A stretch of 64,000 nucleotides of DNA from Euphorbia lathyris (taxonomy: Eukaryota > Streptophyta > Magnoliopsida > Malpighiales > Euphorbiaceae). The translations under genes and the position numbers were made by a program. Positions 10,842 through 29,547 of the stretch are shown here, in pieces; position 1 is the first letter of the stretch; every line of letters begins with the position of its first letter. The notes beneath the pieces were generated by a model that saw only the letters and a program-made list of their open reading frames with translations, had not been told where the DNA came from and did no database searches. Location of the stretch: assembly GCF_963576675.1 (NCBI RefSeq), contig NC_088916.1, forward strand, positions 87,189,501-87,253,500, in the 5' to 3' direction.

Positions 10842-11090
10842 CTAAAAGCTAATATATAGTTCAGTAAAATACGAGATTCCTACTCCAGCTATATTAGCAA
10901 CCGGCTCAGTCTTTGATGGATTCATAACTTTGGCTTCATAGTTCCATGTCACTGCTTTGTCACTCTCATACGGAAAGCTGGAGGGAGTCAATATCACAAT
11001 TGGTTCAACAGCTGCACGAGCCACTTCTGGGTCATAGGTGATCACAGTCGGAGCAACATCAATGATGGTGATCATGTCCACGTCACCCAT
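10842..11090 (-). pseudogene. Fragment of a plant gypsy-type polyprotein
   Basis: The 82-residue reading frame contains VEPIVILTPSSFPYESDKAV followed by TWNYEAKV and EPVANIAGVG. This closely resembles the linker found in many plant Ty3/gypsy polyproteins (AAVEPI..PFPYESDKAVPWNYG...NIAG.GG). The fragment has no start, protease or RT and is a dead remnant inside the mitochondrial-type block. Sequence further upstream on the same strand (11091-11270) may extend it in broken frames. Assignment is by recognition of the linker motif only. Confidence 0.5.
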
Positions 11091-14000
11091 ATTACGTCTG
11101 CTTGTAGCTCCATCATCTCCTGGGGGATCGAAGGCTTTCTCTTATATTATAACTCTTTTTAATTTTTCGGAGGAAAGGTACACATCCAGCTTAACCAGAA
11201 GACGATTTTCGGACATCAGCTTTAGCAAACGATTTTTCCACTTTCATTAGACGCTCTCCTGGTTTTAGCAGAATAACAGCAGTTGCTAATATCAGAGGGT
11301 GAAGGCTCTGGAAGAGAGATAGATTTAAAACAGTTTACAGAGAACGGAACCCCTATTAGTAAGCTTAGCCGACAAAAGCTGAGAAAACCAAAGATCATGG
11401 ACCTTTCTACGAACCTGAGGTTGGAGGTTCATTTAAAGTTTTTTTCCTGAGGATTTAATTCTCTTGTGCCTTTCCTGCGGTAGGAGGTCTCAGCAACCAA
11501 CCCTTTACTTTACCTAGCTTACCTAGGACTATGTAATTAAGGCTGGTGGCACTGACTCCTTGGAGGCTGGCTTAGAAAGAAATGCCAATCGGGAACTAAT
11601 AGCTTTGCCTCCAATTGCTCTAACATACTAACTAACCGAGATTAAAAAAAGCATTCGGCATACGAACTCCTTTCTTCACTCCGCTCGCCTCATTCCTACT
11701 TGACCTGTAGCTTCGTCATGACAACCCCTTAATTAAAGTTGGAAAGAAAAGTCATTTGCCTTGGAGACCTATAGCCCACTCTATGCTCCTTTCAAGTAGA
11801 AAACCTCACTCTGCTCGACTTTGACCTTTTCCACCTGCCCTTGAGCCCTACGCAGACCATAGCCCAGACTTGATATGACGATTACCAGACGTTTGGTTTG
11901 ACCTACGCTTTTTTAGGCTTTTTTCTCCTTATCAGTCGCCCTCCGCATCGCCTTCCCTTCTTTATCGCTTTCTTTCAGGCTGGCAGGCTTGAGAAGCATT
12001 CCCGATCCTTTCCTTCCTCTCTTTCCAGTGGTCAAAGCCGGCTAAGGGCCATTTCCTTTGCCAGCCTTCCAGTCTTATCTTATATATAAGTAGTCCAATC
12101 CCTTGTTGTCGTATAGCGAAGAACTTTTTTTCCGTTAGTCCCTTATTCTGATACTGAGAAGGGTAAATTGACTTCTTCCTTATAATCTAAGCTCTAAAAA
12201 TTCCTTTAGGAGTTGGAATCTCTGAAAGTGGGGGAATTTATGGGTCTTTTTCCATACCCCAAGGTAATTGAATAGAAAATTGCCCCTGATATGACTAAGC
12301 GCTAGGGGACATCAAAGATGAAGGTAGTTTACTTGTTAAGGAAGATTCCAATATTCACTTTAGGAAAGCAATGGACCTCAGACCTATAGAATATCGAGAG
12401 CTAATAGAGAGCATGGACAGCTTAGGAATCATAACAGAAGAGACCGCCAGGAAATAAAGGATGAAAGCTAGCAGTCCCCTCTAAAGAGCTTTCGGGGACA
12501 GTTTCACGATCTATGACATCAACTTAGGAAGCAATATCAGACTTTAACCGCTTGCACCAATTGACTAAGCCACTGGGGGTGATTCACCTGCATCTCCATT
12601 TCCTCGATGTGAACCATACATAGAAGGAAAGCGAATCCAAAGCTTGAACAGATAATAAATAGGCTTAACCGCTAAGGTATTTTACTCTAATGAGTAAACT
12701 ACCTCTAACGAGTAAACTACCTTGATGGCCTACAGCTCCTATTTGAAAAAATCCATTCTCAATGCAGCTTCTTCTTTCACAAGGGACTCCACCATTCAAT
12801 CTACTATCTCCAACTTTTTACGTGACATCTTGGTTGAGATGACTAACAGGGCAAGGGCAGAGCCCACTAAAATATAGGCATATATATACAAAGGCAGCTT
12901 CAGTATAATAAGGAGAGTACCGTCGGTGGCAGAGCCTATTCCACATGTTCCAGTGCTAGTTAACCAAATAGAACCCATTGAAGCACCATAAACATCCGAG
13001 CAAGCATGAAAGACGGAGGCAGAGGCATTTGACCGAGTCTAAGACGCTTCCCCGCCATCCATCCATCCGTCTAATTCTAGTTCGAAAAAAGGTAGAGCTA
13101 GCAGATCGAAGACGGCCTATTGGCAGTGGAATCAATCAATCGTGGAGCCAATTCCAGAGCGAGCATCCCCCCAGCGAATCCAATTCCAGTCCTATTCATT
13201 GGGGATATAGGTCCAGCGATTCGAAATAGAGACCCAGTTGAGCGGAGCAACGCTTTGCTAAGAACCCAGTCTCATGCGAAGGATAGTCAGTTGGTCTCAG
13301 GTAGCTCTGTCTTTATTGCCGTGGACTTTACCTCCGCAAAAGCCCTAAAAAGGCATATGTTGGGACACCCCTTGTAACACGTTGTATTCCACTATACACT
13401 CTAATTATAGGAACACATACAAATGCCATAACTACATATATAGGAACGCAAGCACTTGTCGAAACACTATTCTTTCTGCAACTCGATTTGCTGGTTTTTC
13501 TTGTCTACTGCTGGCTGGCTCCCAGGCTTTCCTGCTGCCTTTTTCAATGTCTCTCCCACAGCTTGAATCGCTGGTGCCTCAACCTCTGCTAGTGGTTTTG
13601 TGGATTCACCTACTTATGCCTAGGGCTCAAGCCCTTATGGATAAATAGGTGGTTCTAAATCAACGGGCTCTTCTGTCCCCGTATAGCGACTCTCTGCTGC
13701 TTTTACTTAGCCAAAAGCTAACCTGCCGCCTTTGACTCTGCTATGAGTGAATCTACTCCGGCTCTGGGTGAAACAACCACTGCGACTGCCTTTGACCATA
13801 CCTTTACCTATGCCTATATTCATATCTTCCAGTTGCAGATCCAGAGCGAGTAGTTTCTTCAGTAGAGCCGGTTGATTCCGGCGATTCTGTTGATGAAGCA
13901 GTCGAAATACATGGTTGAGTCAGTCGAAGAAGCAGTCGACCGAGCAGTAGATCCTGTCGATTCAGCAGAAGTAGATTTAGAACCAGCTTCCCCACCACTA

Positions 14001-17000
14001 CCTCCACCAGCAGCATAACGCCTAGTAAGACGGGGAAGGAGTGTTATGAAAGGGAGAAAGAGGGATTGGAGGTTCAAAGAAAAGCTTCTCTTTATCCCTT
14101 GCTGACCAATCTAGGTGAATCACAGCCAAAGAATGCTCTAAAATATTTTCTTTTAGATGAAAAAGTTGCTAAAAGCCGTCTTTTTTCGATGAAAATCTCT
14201 TATTTTTGCGAATCAGATATCTTATGATATTAAGAAAAGAGAACTTCTAAGGAAAATCTTTCTATTCTAGAAAGATAAGCTAAAGGACTAACGCAAAGAC
14301 TATGGCAAAGACTAACGAAAAGAGGGGTTTACGGAAATAAGCTAGGAATGAAAGAGTTCGCTGTCCAGCTAGCGATTTAAGCACGGATATCTTTGTGTCA
14401 AAGAAGTTCATACCCATCGCTTTATGGCTTACAGGAATTGCTGACACTGGTTTTGACGAGAACGGCTTTAGTTTGAAAGTTTTCGGTCGAGAGAGGCCCA
14501 CTTAACTTATCCGACAAGGCTATAATGGTTTATTGACTTTCGATAATTTGAGGTATGCCGTTCGTTATGCCTCTTGTGATTGAGGTCTCCAGTGGACCTT
14601 AGTTCCGCTCGCCATCAGGCTACTTTAGTAAGCCGTTAAACTCGTGCTTCTGATAGGAAGTGCTTCTTCTACTTGTGGTTACGATTGAAAATACATATCA
14701 CACTTTCAAGAGGAGATGTCGGCGAAGACTACCAGCCAAGGACCTGGGCCTACTACCGCCAAGTAGTCTATTCAGTCTCAAATTGAGTACTATTGAGTAC
14801 TAAAGTCAAACTTCCCCAGAGCAGCGGAACGAAAGCCATGGCAAGCAGCATACCCCTTTAAGCACAGTCCCTCGTCTAAGTTTTGGGACAGGAGTGCTCA
14901 TTGCCAATTTCGGGTGAGGTAATGCGTCTTTCTTGTCCATAGTTGATGAACCTCTTTCAGAGCACTCGTAAGTCAAAAAGCATTCTATGCCCATGGAAAA
15001 AAGGGTTTCAATGCTGATTTAGGCCGAATGAGACTTGTTCACCAACGGAAAGATAGAGTACACGCTAAAGAAGTTACCTAGACTAACGAAAAGAAAGATA
15101 AGCGAAAGCGCAAAGAAAGGACTAAGGAAAATACTAACGTAACGAATAGAAAGAAAGAAGGGGACTGCCTCTTTTGTTTAACCACAATAGGGTTCAAGCC
15201 TAGCGCGCAGAAAACAGAGAAGAAGCAAGGCTTAGATCCTGGACACAATCTTTCTAGAGATGGAGAGCCCCTTGCCTACACTGTATAGTATAGTGCTGTT
15301 GCAGAACAAATCTCTTCAGAAACTTAACTTGGAACTGTTAAATTACAATGAACTTCATTAGTAAGGATTTTTTCTTATAGACCTTTTTCTGGCTCATCTA
15401 ATTCCTGTTACTGAAAGAAGCTGGGGAATTGAATTCGAGACTGTCCCACTCGGCCTCCTCGCAAGAACACACCTAAAGGTAGTCAAACCCAGTCTTCTCA
15501 ACCTCAAACTCCTTCCAAGGCTACTGGAACTAACTCAAAAGAATCCTCATTAGTAGCAGCAGACCACCAAAAGAAGACAATCTCTGGAAAGCCAAAAGGG
15601 TAAAGAGGCGCCATTTCTCTCTTTTTATGATCTCGATTCATTTTAGTTGTTCCGATTCAGATCCAAGAACAAGTGCTCCCCGGTTTTCTGTGAGCCTCCC
15701 TTTGCTGCTTGCACGCTCTTATATTGATTTTATTTAGTATTTTCAATTGGATCTCAGGTACTTGGGTTCATATGCTGCTTTAGGCTTTCCCTTTCGCCCG
15801 TAGATTTGAGTTACCACTTTCGTCATTCCGCTTTTTCATGATATTGATCCGCCTTGGTGTACCATACGAAGAGAGTAACTGGCAAAGATTAACATCGAAG
15901 GAACGGCGGGGATGGCTTCGAGAATAGAATGATCGTGGAATTTTTTCCTTTTTTCTTATCTTATGATATTTCTAGAAAGCAAGAGGTTCTGAAAGAGATA
16001 GACTGGTTGGAGAGGGACAAAGGCGATTGTGGATAAAAAAAAGGAAGTTAGACTGTTTGGCTAGTGAGAGAGCGGATTCGGAAACAACTGCTTATTCTGA
16101 TTCAGGGATCTTGGGACTTATTTTTCGTGCTTCGCACTCGTCCTCAAGACTTGCTTCGGGTGGTGTATCTCTACTTGCTGTAGATCGTTCTGGAAGATCG
16201 GACTAATTACCAGTGACAGCAGAGTCAGATGAAACTTCTTCTTCAATCGAAGCTGCTTTGCTTCTGGTCCGGGAACTTCATCTGTGGCTGGCTTTCTAGA
16301 AAGCGAATCTGGCTTGTTGGCTTACCTCCGACTTTATTTCAACATCTTCGGTAACAACAGCAGATGAAACAATAGCTGCTGATGAGTCAAAAGCAGCAAA
16401 TTCTTATTCTGGGAGAGCCGGGTTATAATTTAGCATATGTTATAATTTAGCTTACCATATGTTATAATTTAGCATATAAAGAGAAGTTGCTTCGGATCAA
16501 TAGCTCATAGCCCGCCCTGCATGACAGGATGGACTAACTCTCCTCTTGGGTAAGAATTTCGCACTAGAACGAGGGTATACGGTTCGTCATCACTTAGCTT
16601 ACTTCTACCCTCTCGAAAGTCAACTTATCATCTATTGCTATAACACCTGGGAGTCCAAATCTTTAACCTTGCTAAAGTTGCCAAGAGATGTCAAAAACCC
16701 CTGTTCTGTTTAGCACCTTACTTCCTTTTCAGGGCTATAGGGTTCTCCACTTTCTTACTCACCAGGGGAATTAGCGGATTTAGCCTACTAACTACTTGCT
16801 CTATCCTCTAGCTCCTATCTCTTAACTCCTAGCTACTAGCAGCTAACCCTAGGAAGCAAGCTACTAATAACTACTGGCTCTAAGGCGGTAATAAAGTATT
16901 TGATCTATTACTAGCTGGCTATCGGTACTGGTTTGACTGGCTTTTCTATAACTCCTTAACTCATTAGCTCATAAGCAGAGAAGAGAGAGCCCAACTTTAG

Positions 17001-20000
17001 CTATCCTTACCTTGCTTACTTCTAGCTCTAAGTGAATAACAGCGAACTCCTAGCTGTTAGCCTAAGAGTCGATATATTCTATTAGCTGAGTGAAAGTTAA
17101 AGGACTAGAATTCCTAACTCTTACTTTCTAGTTCAACCCTTAGAGTGTGAAAGGAAAGGGCAGAAGGTCTATCTCCCTATTTCTAACCACTAGCTCCTAA
17201 TAGAGTACTCCCTGAAAATTCCTTCGGATAGAAAGATCGGTCCGTTAGTGCAGCTGTGTTTGCCTCTCACAGAGTTGAGTTAATGCTAAGAAGTCACCGG
17301 TATTCGTTGCCATCAAGACAGCCAGCCTGGTATAAAATCTACCAGCGCAAGTAAGTAGGGGCGGTAATTTCACCCGGTGACTGTCTTATTCTAGTTAAAG
17401 CGTATGTAACATCTGGGTGTGTTAGGCATTTCACCTCCCCTCTCGGGATCAGGATTAGGGGGGCACTTCCTTAGCTTTAGCTTGCAAATCCTCTTCTAAA
17501 AGGTACAGTTCCTAGTAAGGAGATGCAGGAAAGAAGGGACAGAAAGCAACTATATGTTGTGCGTTTGGAGCGGTTCGAGAGAAGTTCACAATGAATGAAT
17601 AAAGTCAATCAATCCAACCAAATGAGATTCTTCTTATATACGTATTAACGACCGGTGGGAACAGAGTGAAGCGTGGGTGGGTTTGGATGCTTGAATCGTG
17701 GAATGAACCACCTAAGATGTTAGCTCCCTAGCTAAACGCCTCATTCCGTAAACTAACTATATGCGCTTCCCCTTAATCTATAGGGCGAGCCAATGATGAA
17801 TATTTGCTCTTCAGGAGAGTAACCTTTCTTCCTCATAACAGGCCAATCTATCTTATTCTATCTTATTGATAAATAGAGTTGCTGACTCTATACACCACTA
17901 TCGGCATTGGGTTAGGTTGTTAGCCCCGCAGGGGAATCAAGAAGGAGGTGTAATGGGTTACCCCCGGAACTAGAAGGTTAGATAAACCAGTCTGATGGTT
18001 GCCTCCCCCATCTTCAATATACAATATTATGAAGCTATTGACTCTGAAATGTGAGTCTTCAATTAGCTGCTTTCATAAGAAGTATCGGAATTAACAAAGC
18101 TTCATCGAAAAGAGAATGAGCTAAAGCCGAGGCTAGAATAGGGGATGGTGGAAAGGTTACTCTTTCGCAATTCAGAAAGCAGTTCTAAGCCCACCACCGG
18201 ATCAAGGGACTACTTGCCCGAGGAGCCTACCTTAACCCTTCGAAAGCTCTATCTAAGCTGCTTTTTCAATATAGGTAGTGTGCCGTGCATGTGTATCAGT
18301 CACAGAAGAGACTTATGGAGAAAGAAAGGTCTTTGCTCTAACCGGGGAAGGCTTTGATGGGAGTGGTCTCTTTGCTACGACACAGTCAAAGGAAGAAGGA
18401 CCAGTGAAGCAGTTGAGCAATAGGCGAATGAATTCCCCTTTTTTCTCTTTCTTTGGATCTAGCTATAAAAGGAAAGAATGAAGGTGATGCTCAAGGTCGG
18501 TGTGGACATCTAAGCCCGATCCTTACTTCGGTCAATAATGAACAAAAGAAAGGGGTCGGATTCCTCAACCAGTGTAGGGTGAAGCAATGCGGGCCCCTTT
18601 TCAAGGAAATGGGAAGGCTAGAAATCTATCATTGGTCTTTTTCTTTAATCGACTTTGTCTTTTGAAGGAGATTGCCGCTAGCCTCGCTCTCACTTTCTAA
18701 CCTTCTGTGAACTTTGATTATCTTATGCAATTGATAGTTAGAGGAGAACTCCTAAATACGGCAATGATCCACTTTACGATACCAGCATCAAAAGAATTCT
18801 CGGGGTTGTATAAAGATGGGCTGTAATGAAGAGTAAGTAGGTCTAAAGGCTAAGCGCTTTGCCTTTAAGCGAAAAGAAAGGACAGGATAGATACATACCA
18901 TAGGATAGGGATCTCCTGATGAAGTCAATCAGACAAATTTTTTTATCTTATCTCATGGAATGAGCAAAGACCAGAATTCGTTGGACAGACCAGGCTTTAA
19001 GATCTCCCATGCAGCCAGGAGTTCAATGCCTCAGGATCCAGAATTTTCGAACTAAGCTAATAACAACTTAAGGGAGGTCCTATTACATACGGAAGCAAAT
19101 CAAGATCTAGAACGGGTCTTCCTTGATGAGTAGCAGGATATAAAGAGTTATTAAACGACACCGCGAGCGGAGGATAAGAAAGCTAGCTCCATTTTCATCG
19201 AAATCCTAAAAGATTAAATTGCAGATCATGATCGAAATCTAATTTGAGTTCCCATGGATAATCATAAGCGTGACCCATCCCTTATTGCTTGCCGAAGATC
19301 CTACTTTGTTGAATTTACAAATAGAAACGAAAGACCTGATTGGGTTTGTGTTCCTCGAGAGGTTTTTCTTTTGTTTTGTTGATTGCGTGCAGCTTGACTA
19401 GGCGGAATTCCTTGCTTACAGTTTCTTTCTTTTAGGTAAAGAGCTTACCGCTATTGGAGAGGTATTTTCCGAGATAAAGAGTTGTACAGTCTAAAGAGAT
19501 TTACAGGATCTTCTGGAGAAAAAGAGAGCTCTAAGGGATCAGGTCTATCCCTATCCTATTTCTTTGTATTTACCTATCCTATTTGTTTAGTTACTACCCT
19601 ACCCTATCCTATTAGTTTAGTAAAGCTTATGGGCTGCTATTGCGCTTTCCGTTCCCATGTCTCATGATGGTTTACGGGTGAGTGACTTTACTATCTTTAA
19701 TATACGCTACATTGGTCAGTTAGCTCTAAGATGTTTAGACTGATTCTCTCTCATATGCTTCTTCTGTAATTCTGCTTTCAATTGGGGATTAAAGACATCG
19801 CTTAGGCTTAAGAAGCCTTAAGTTAGGTTAGGAGTGAAAGCAAGCTAAGCCAGCAAGAAAGTGTCGATCCGGGAGAAGTCTCGAGGATAGGAAGAAGTAG
19901 GGAAATAGGGAGTATGAAGGACGAAAGAGCGTTTGATCTTGTCCCGACCACTACATTTTCTCTTATATATGATATCTTATATATGATATAATAATATCAT

Positions 20001-22045
20001 ATACATATATAATAGGAGGGGCTGGTTACGGCATAAGCATTCTTCAAGTGTGGAAAGATACGAATAAGGATTCGGACCAAGAGATCCAGTCTATCCCGAA
20101 AGAACGGATCACAGATATTCTATCTTCCCATTCTTTTTACCAAAACCGTAAAAGTAAGCCCTTTATTGTTAGATAGAGACCGAAAGAATCTCATAGCGTA
20201 GTTAACAACTTCTTTCTTTGACTTGGTTTTCCTTCAACTGACCCCGGCCGGAACAGGAAGATTCGGAACTGCTTGTAGAAGAAAGAAGATCAGGTGATCT
20301 CTACTAAATGGGGCTAGGAATTCCTTTAGCTCCAGAATTCTTTAGAATGAGAGTTAGGGTCGGTCGATGGAGCCTTACCTCTTAGATGACCCAAGTAAGT
20401 CAGTAAACTATTGAATTTAGATTGGATCCCCAGTCCCTGCTAATTGTAGCTACTGAAGGTCGAGTAGTAGATGGGCGAGGTCCACTGTTATAATCGGGAT
20501 GGATATGTCCCTTGCTGCAAGTCATCTGGTGGTGAATCGTCTTGACTATCCATTATTTGATATCCGTCACCATCTATTCTAGCTGATGCTGAGATCTTCC
20601 GCTAACCCAATACAATAACCGTTCTTTCATTTCCCCTACTTCTTTTCTCAACTCTTCCTGAAGTTGCTCATTCATGATTCTTTTTCTTGCTCGAGTCGCG
20701 TAAGAAAGATATTTGATAAAAATCTCATTCTTCAGGTATGCTTCCCATAGTATTCCAGCTCACTGATAAGCTCATCCAGATATCCTGACAGATTGGCCTG
20801 GCCCCAGTGGAATCCGAAATCACAAGCTCTCCCTTTAATATTGCAAAGTTCTGAGCTATATCTCCAGCTATCATCCTGAGTCCGTAGCTTTTACGATATG
20901 TTTATCTGTCACAGTCCTCTTGATAAAAGCGGTTTTGCTCTTGTTGGTATTGCACTTCTCTCTGCAAGTTTTCTTACACCCCTTTCTGCTACATCCCATA
21001 AGCGGAAGGTCACACGGACCTATCAAGGCAAGGCGGTGGTAGGACTGAAAGAAAGCAGCAAGATACGGGAGGGCCCCTAGCCTCTTTCTTGACATACGGT
21101 TCAGGATCTCTCAGTACAAGAAGGCGGCGCATTGGCTATGAAAGTCGGTAGGCGTTTCCAACCTGGATTCCGATACTACATAGTCGCTCGGTAGTGCCAC
21201 CGGTCACTATCCTCTATCTCCGAAGGAACTTCAACGGGAGGGAAGAGTTGCTGAAAAGTCGAGGGTAAGAGTTCGTTACGAAAAATATCGAGAAGTACGC
21301 CTGGTTCTAGCAAAATGGGGCAAGAGCCTTATTTAAATGAGAAAAAGGTCAGTGAAGAATGCATCTCGAAAGAAGCAGAAGGAAAATGACACTAGCTAAC
21401 CAACTACCCTAGTTGCGGCATCCAAGCTCAAAGACAGTTAGAGTAATGATTAAGATTCCCACTAGAATGGAGGAAAGCATTACTAGTGGCTTAAACCTCA
21501 CTCTCTGGATTCCTTGACTAACTGATCTTTCTTATCTTATTGGATTAGGTAGTTTCCCCTTTTTCTCAATCTAAGAAAGCAGGAAGCCCGAGCAACCTTA
21601 AGCACAGAATCGGACATGGACAGTTAATCCAATAATGGCATTGAATGCAAGCTGCTCCTATCGAATAGACTTGGAAGGCATGTACCGAACCTGGCCTCTT
21701 TTCCTAAGTAGAAGTGAGAAAGGAGTTCCATAGAGAGATCGCCGAATTCACCTGATTTATTCCGATTCAAAAGGAAGCAATTCCCCTTGCGTTGAGGATA
21801 GATCCACTCTTACGCTTGCTTTCGTAGACCTACTGCTAATAGGAGCAGCGGGATAAGTAGGACAGGAAGATGTAGGGCACCGTCCACTGATAGAGCTAAC
21901 CGCGCTTCGTAAATCGAAGAGGGCTTCGCTTCTAGCTGCAGCTAGGGCGGAATATCTGAGCCGAAAGGCAAGGCGGGCTGCCCAATTCGATTCTCTCTCT
22001 TTCTTTACGCTATTTAGGATTAGGAAGGAAGGGAGAGATAACCTG
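11091..22045. other. Mitochondrial-type non-coding DNA
   Basis: About 11 kb with no recognisable gene. All reading frames are under 90 codons and lack family motifs. Short-scale structure includes a repeated segment at 14099-14257 with relatives at 41.4 and 41.8 kb, a triplicated short AT motif near 16425-16480, a CCTATCCTATT-type repeat at about 19550-19620, and a self-complementary AT stretch at about 19970-20010. Purine-rich runs (GAAAGCGCAAAGAAAGG) recur near 9840, 10020 and 15090. Confidence 0.45.
14099..14257. repeat. Dispersed repeat, copy A
   Basis: It begins like TTGCTGACCAATCTAGGT and contains AGTTGCTAAAAGCCG, TTTTTTCGATGAAAATCT and ATCTTATGATATTAAGAAAA. Two diverged relatives lie at 41386-41519 and 41815-41975 in the same orientation. 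Each contains short self-complementary stretches around the TTTTAGAT motif. Function is unknown. Confidence 0.8.
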
Positions 22046-22126
22046 CTTGCGATCGGCTAATGGTTAAGCCGCCCGCCCTTTCTATAGCTGGATAGGAAGG
22101 ATGTCAGTTCGATTCTGACTCGCGAG
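22046..22126 (+). ncRNA. tRNA-like structure, candidate mitochondrial t-element
   Basis: The 81-nt stretch folds like part of a tRNA. The acceptor stem pairs CTTGCGA (22046-22052) with TCGCGAG (22120-22126), 7 of 7 including one T-G pair. The D arm is GGCT, AATGGTTA, AGCC. The T arm is a perfect GTCAG, TTCGATT, CTGAC with the canonical TTCGA loop. The 31 nt between the D and T arms do not form a clear 5-bp anticodon stem with a 7-nt loop, so it is not a normal tRNA. Plant mitochondria use tRNA-like t-elements as RNA-processing signals next to genes, and this fits that description. No flanking gene was recognised, so it may be an orphan or a degraded tRNA. Confidence 0.5.
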
Positions 22127-28256
<6,130 letters not shown>

Positions 28257-28919
28257 CCAACGCTATTCAAGAGCCTAGTTGGAAGTTTACGATATTTGAC
28301 GGCCATATCTTCTCTTTGGAGTTGGGCTAGTTAGTCGCTTCATGGAGACATCTACCATGACTCATTTGAAGACAGCCAACCAAGAGGATTCTCCGCTACG
28401 CTATATCAAGGGTAAGGGTCCACTTGCTTGATTACGGGTTATTCTATTCAATCTCTAATAAGTTGGGTTGTTGTGATAGTGATTGGGCTGGAGACTTGGA
28501 TGATATAAAAAGTACTACTGGCTTTGTTTTCTATCTTAGAAATATTTTACATTTTTTTCCAAGAAATGATTGTGACGCTCTCCACATGTGAAGTTGAATA
28601 TGTTACTGCCACATCGTGTGCTTGTCATGCAATCTGGCTTAGAAATTTAATAAAGGAGCTGAAAATGGCACAGAAGGAAGCAAGTGCTGATTTGGCAAAG
28701 AATCCAGTATTCTATAACCGAAGCAAGCACATTGACACACGATATCATTTTCTTAGAGGTTGTATTGCAAACAAGGAGGTGCAGCTCAAGTATGTGAAGT
28801 CGCATGATCAAATTGCAGATATTCTTACTAAGCCTCTCAAGTTTGACATTATTAATAATAAATACCAAGTGATGCTCGTAGCTAAAAGTGTAAAACTTGA
28901 GGTTTACTACCAATCATAG
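28257..28919 (+). pseudogene. Ty1/copia reverse transcriptase / RNase H fragment
   Basis: The remnant begins at the end of the RT domain (NPTLFKSLVGSLRYLT) and continues through broken frames to the RNase H region: CDSDWAGDLDDIKSTTGFVF at about 28470-28530, STCEVEYVTATSCACHAIWL at about 28577-28640, KHIDTRYHF, and DQIADILTKPL near 28810. These match the conserved order of plant copia C-termini. At least one frameshift lies between 28300 and 28400 and another near 28550. The catalytic YVDD motif is not present. No LTR was identified. It lies inside mitochondrial-type DNA, where copia remnants are common. Confidence 0.85.
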
Positions 28920-29440
28920 TTGAACAAAAAGTAAAAAGAAGTCACCCTACGCCCAGAAGTAGGAAATCCATTCTATACCCGCCTACGAACCTTCTTTATG
29001 AAAGAAGTAAGTGACAATTATTCAAAAGAATAATGATGTTTGTTTTCTAATTATGTATACCCACCCTACGCTGATTCAAAGAGCTTAGAGGAACTTTTTT
29101 TCACTATATAATAAGAATAGAATATATAGAATATATTCTATTCTCTATAACCACCCCTACGCACAACTTTTCACTATGGTGTTCCGGTTAACCAAGTTCA
29201 GGGTATGGCTGACATGGTTGAATCGAATCTCAACCACGGAAATGCAATTCCCATCAACAGCCTGCCTATAGAAAATGGGTACGCGAGGTCGTCAACAAAA
29301 CTCATTAGATCTAGAGTAAACTACAATCATAGTTGAACTAGAACAATCACTCATTTGAAAAGACGTCACCCTACGCACCAAATAAGGATGTAAATAATGA
29401 TGATGTTTTAGACTAAGCCCACGCCCACGAAAAACTTAGG
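28908..29440. repeat. Diverged direct repeat with CACCCTACGC motifs
   Basis: Two related stretches follow the copia fragment, at about 28908-29070 and 29320-29440. Both contain AATCATAGTTGAAC, then GTCACCCTACGC, then AATAATGATG. The motif CACCCTACGC or a close variant occurs near 28943, 29058, 29149 and 29366. The first unit overlaps the last residues and stop of the copia reading frame. Confidence 0.6.
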
Positions 29441-29474
29441 ACTCTAAAAATCTTGCTATAGTGTAAGGTAGATT

Positions 29475-29547
29475 TGGGTATAGCAGGACTTGAACCTGCG
29501 ACCATTAGGTTAAAAGCCCAATGCTCTACCAACTGAGCTATACACCC
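29475..29547 (-). tRNA. trnK: tRNA-Lys (anticodon UUU), mitochondrial type
   Basis: The 73-nt gene is complete. The acceptor stem pairs GGGTGTA with TATACCC and has discriminator A. The D arm is TAGCTCAGTTGGTAGAGCA. The anticodon loop CTTTTAA gives UUU, and the T arm is GCAGG TTCAAGT CCTGC. There is no intron, unlike the plastid trnK that encloses matK, so this is the native plant mitochondrial type. CCA is not encoded. All stems are intact, so it could be functional if this DNA is in the mitochondrion; a nuclear copy would be inert. No neighbouring gene was recognised. Confidence 0.95.

Noticed and set aside
28647..28913. 88-codon minus-strand frame
   Set aside because: It is the antisense shadow of the copia RNase H relic.
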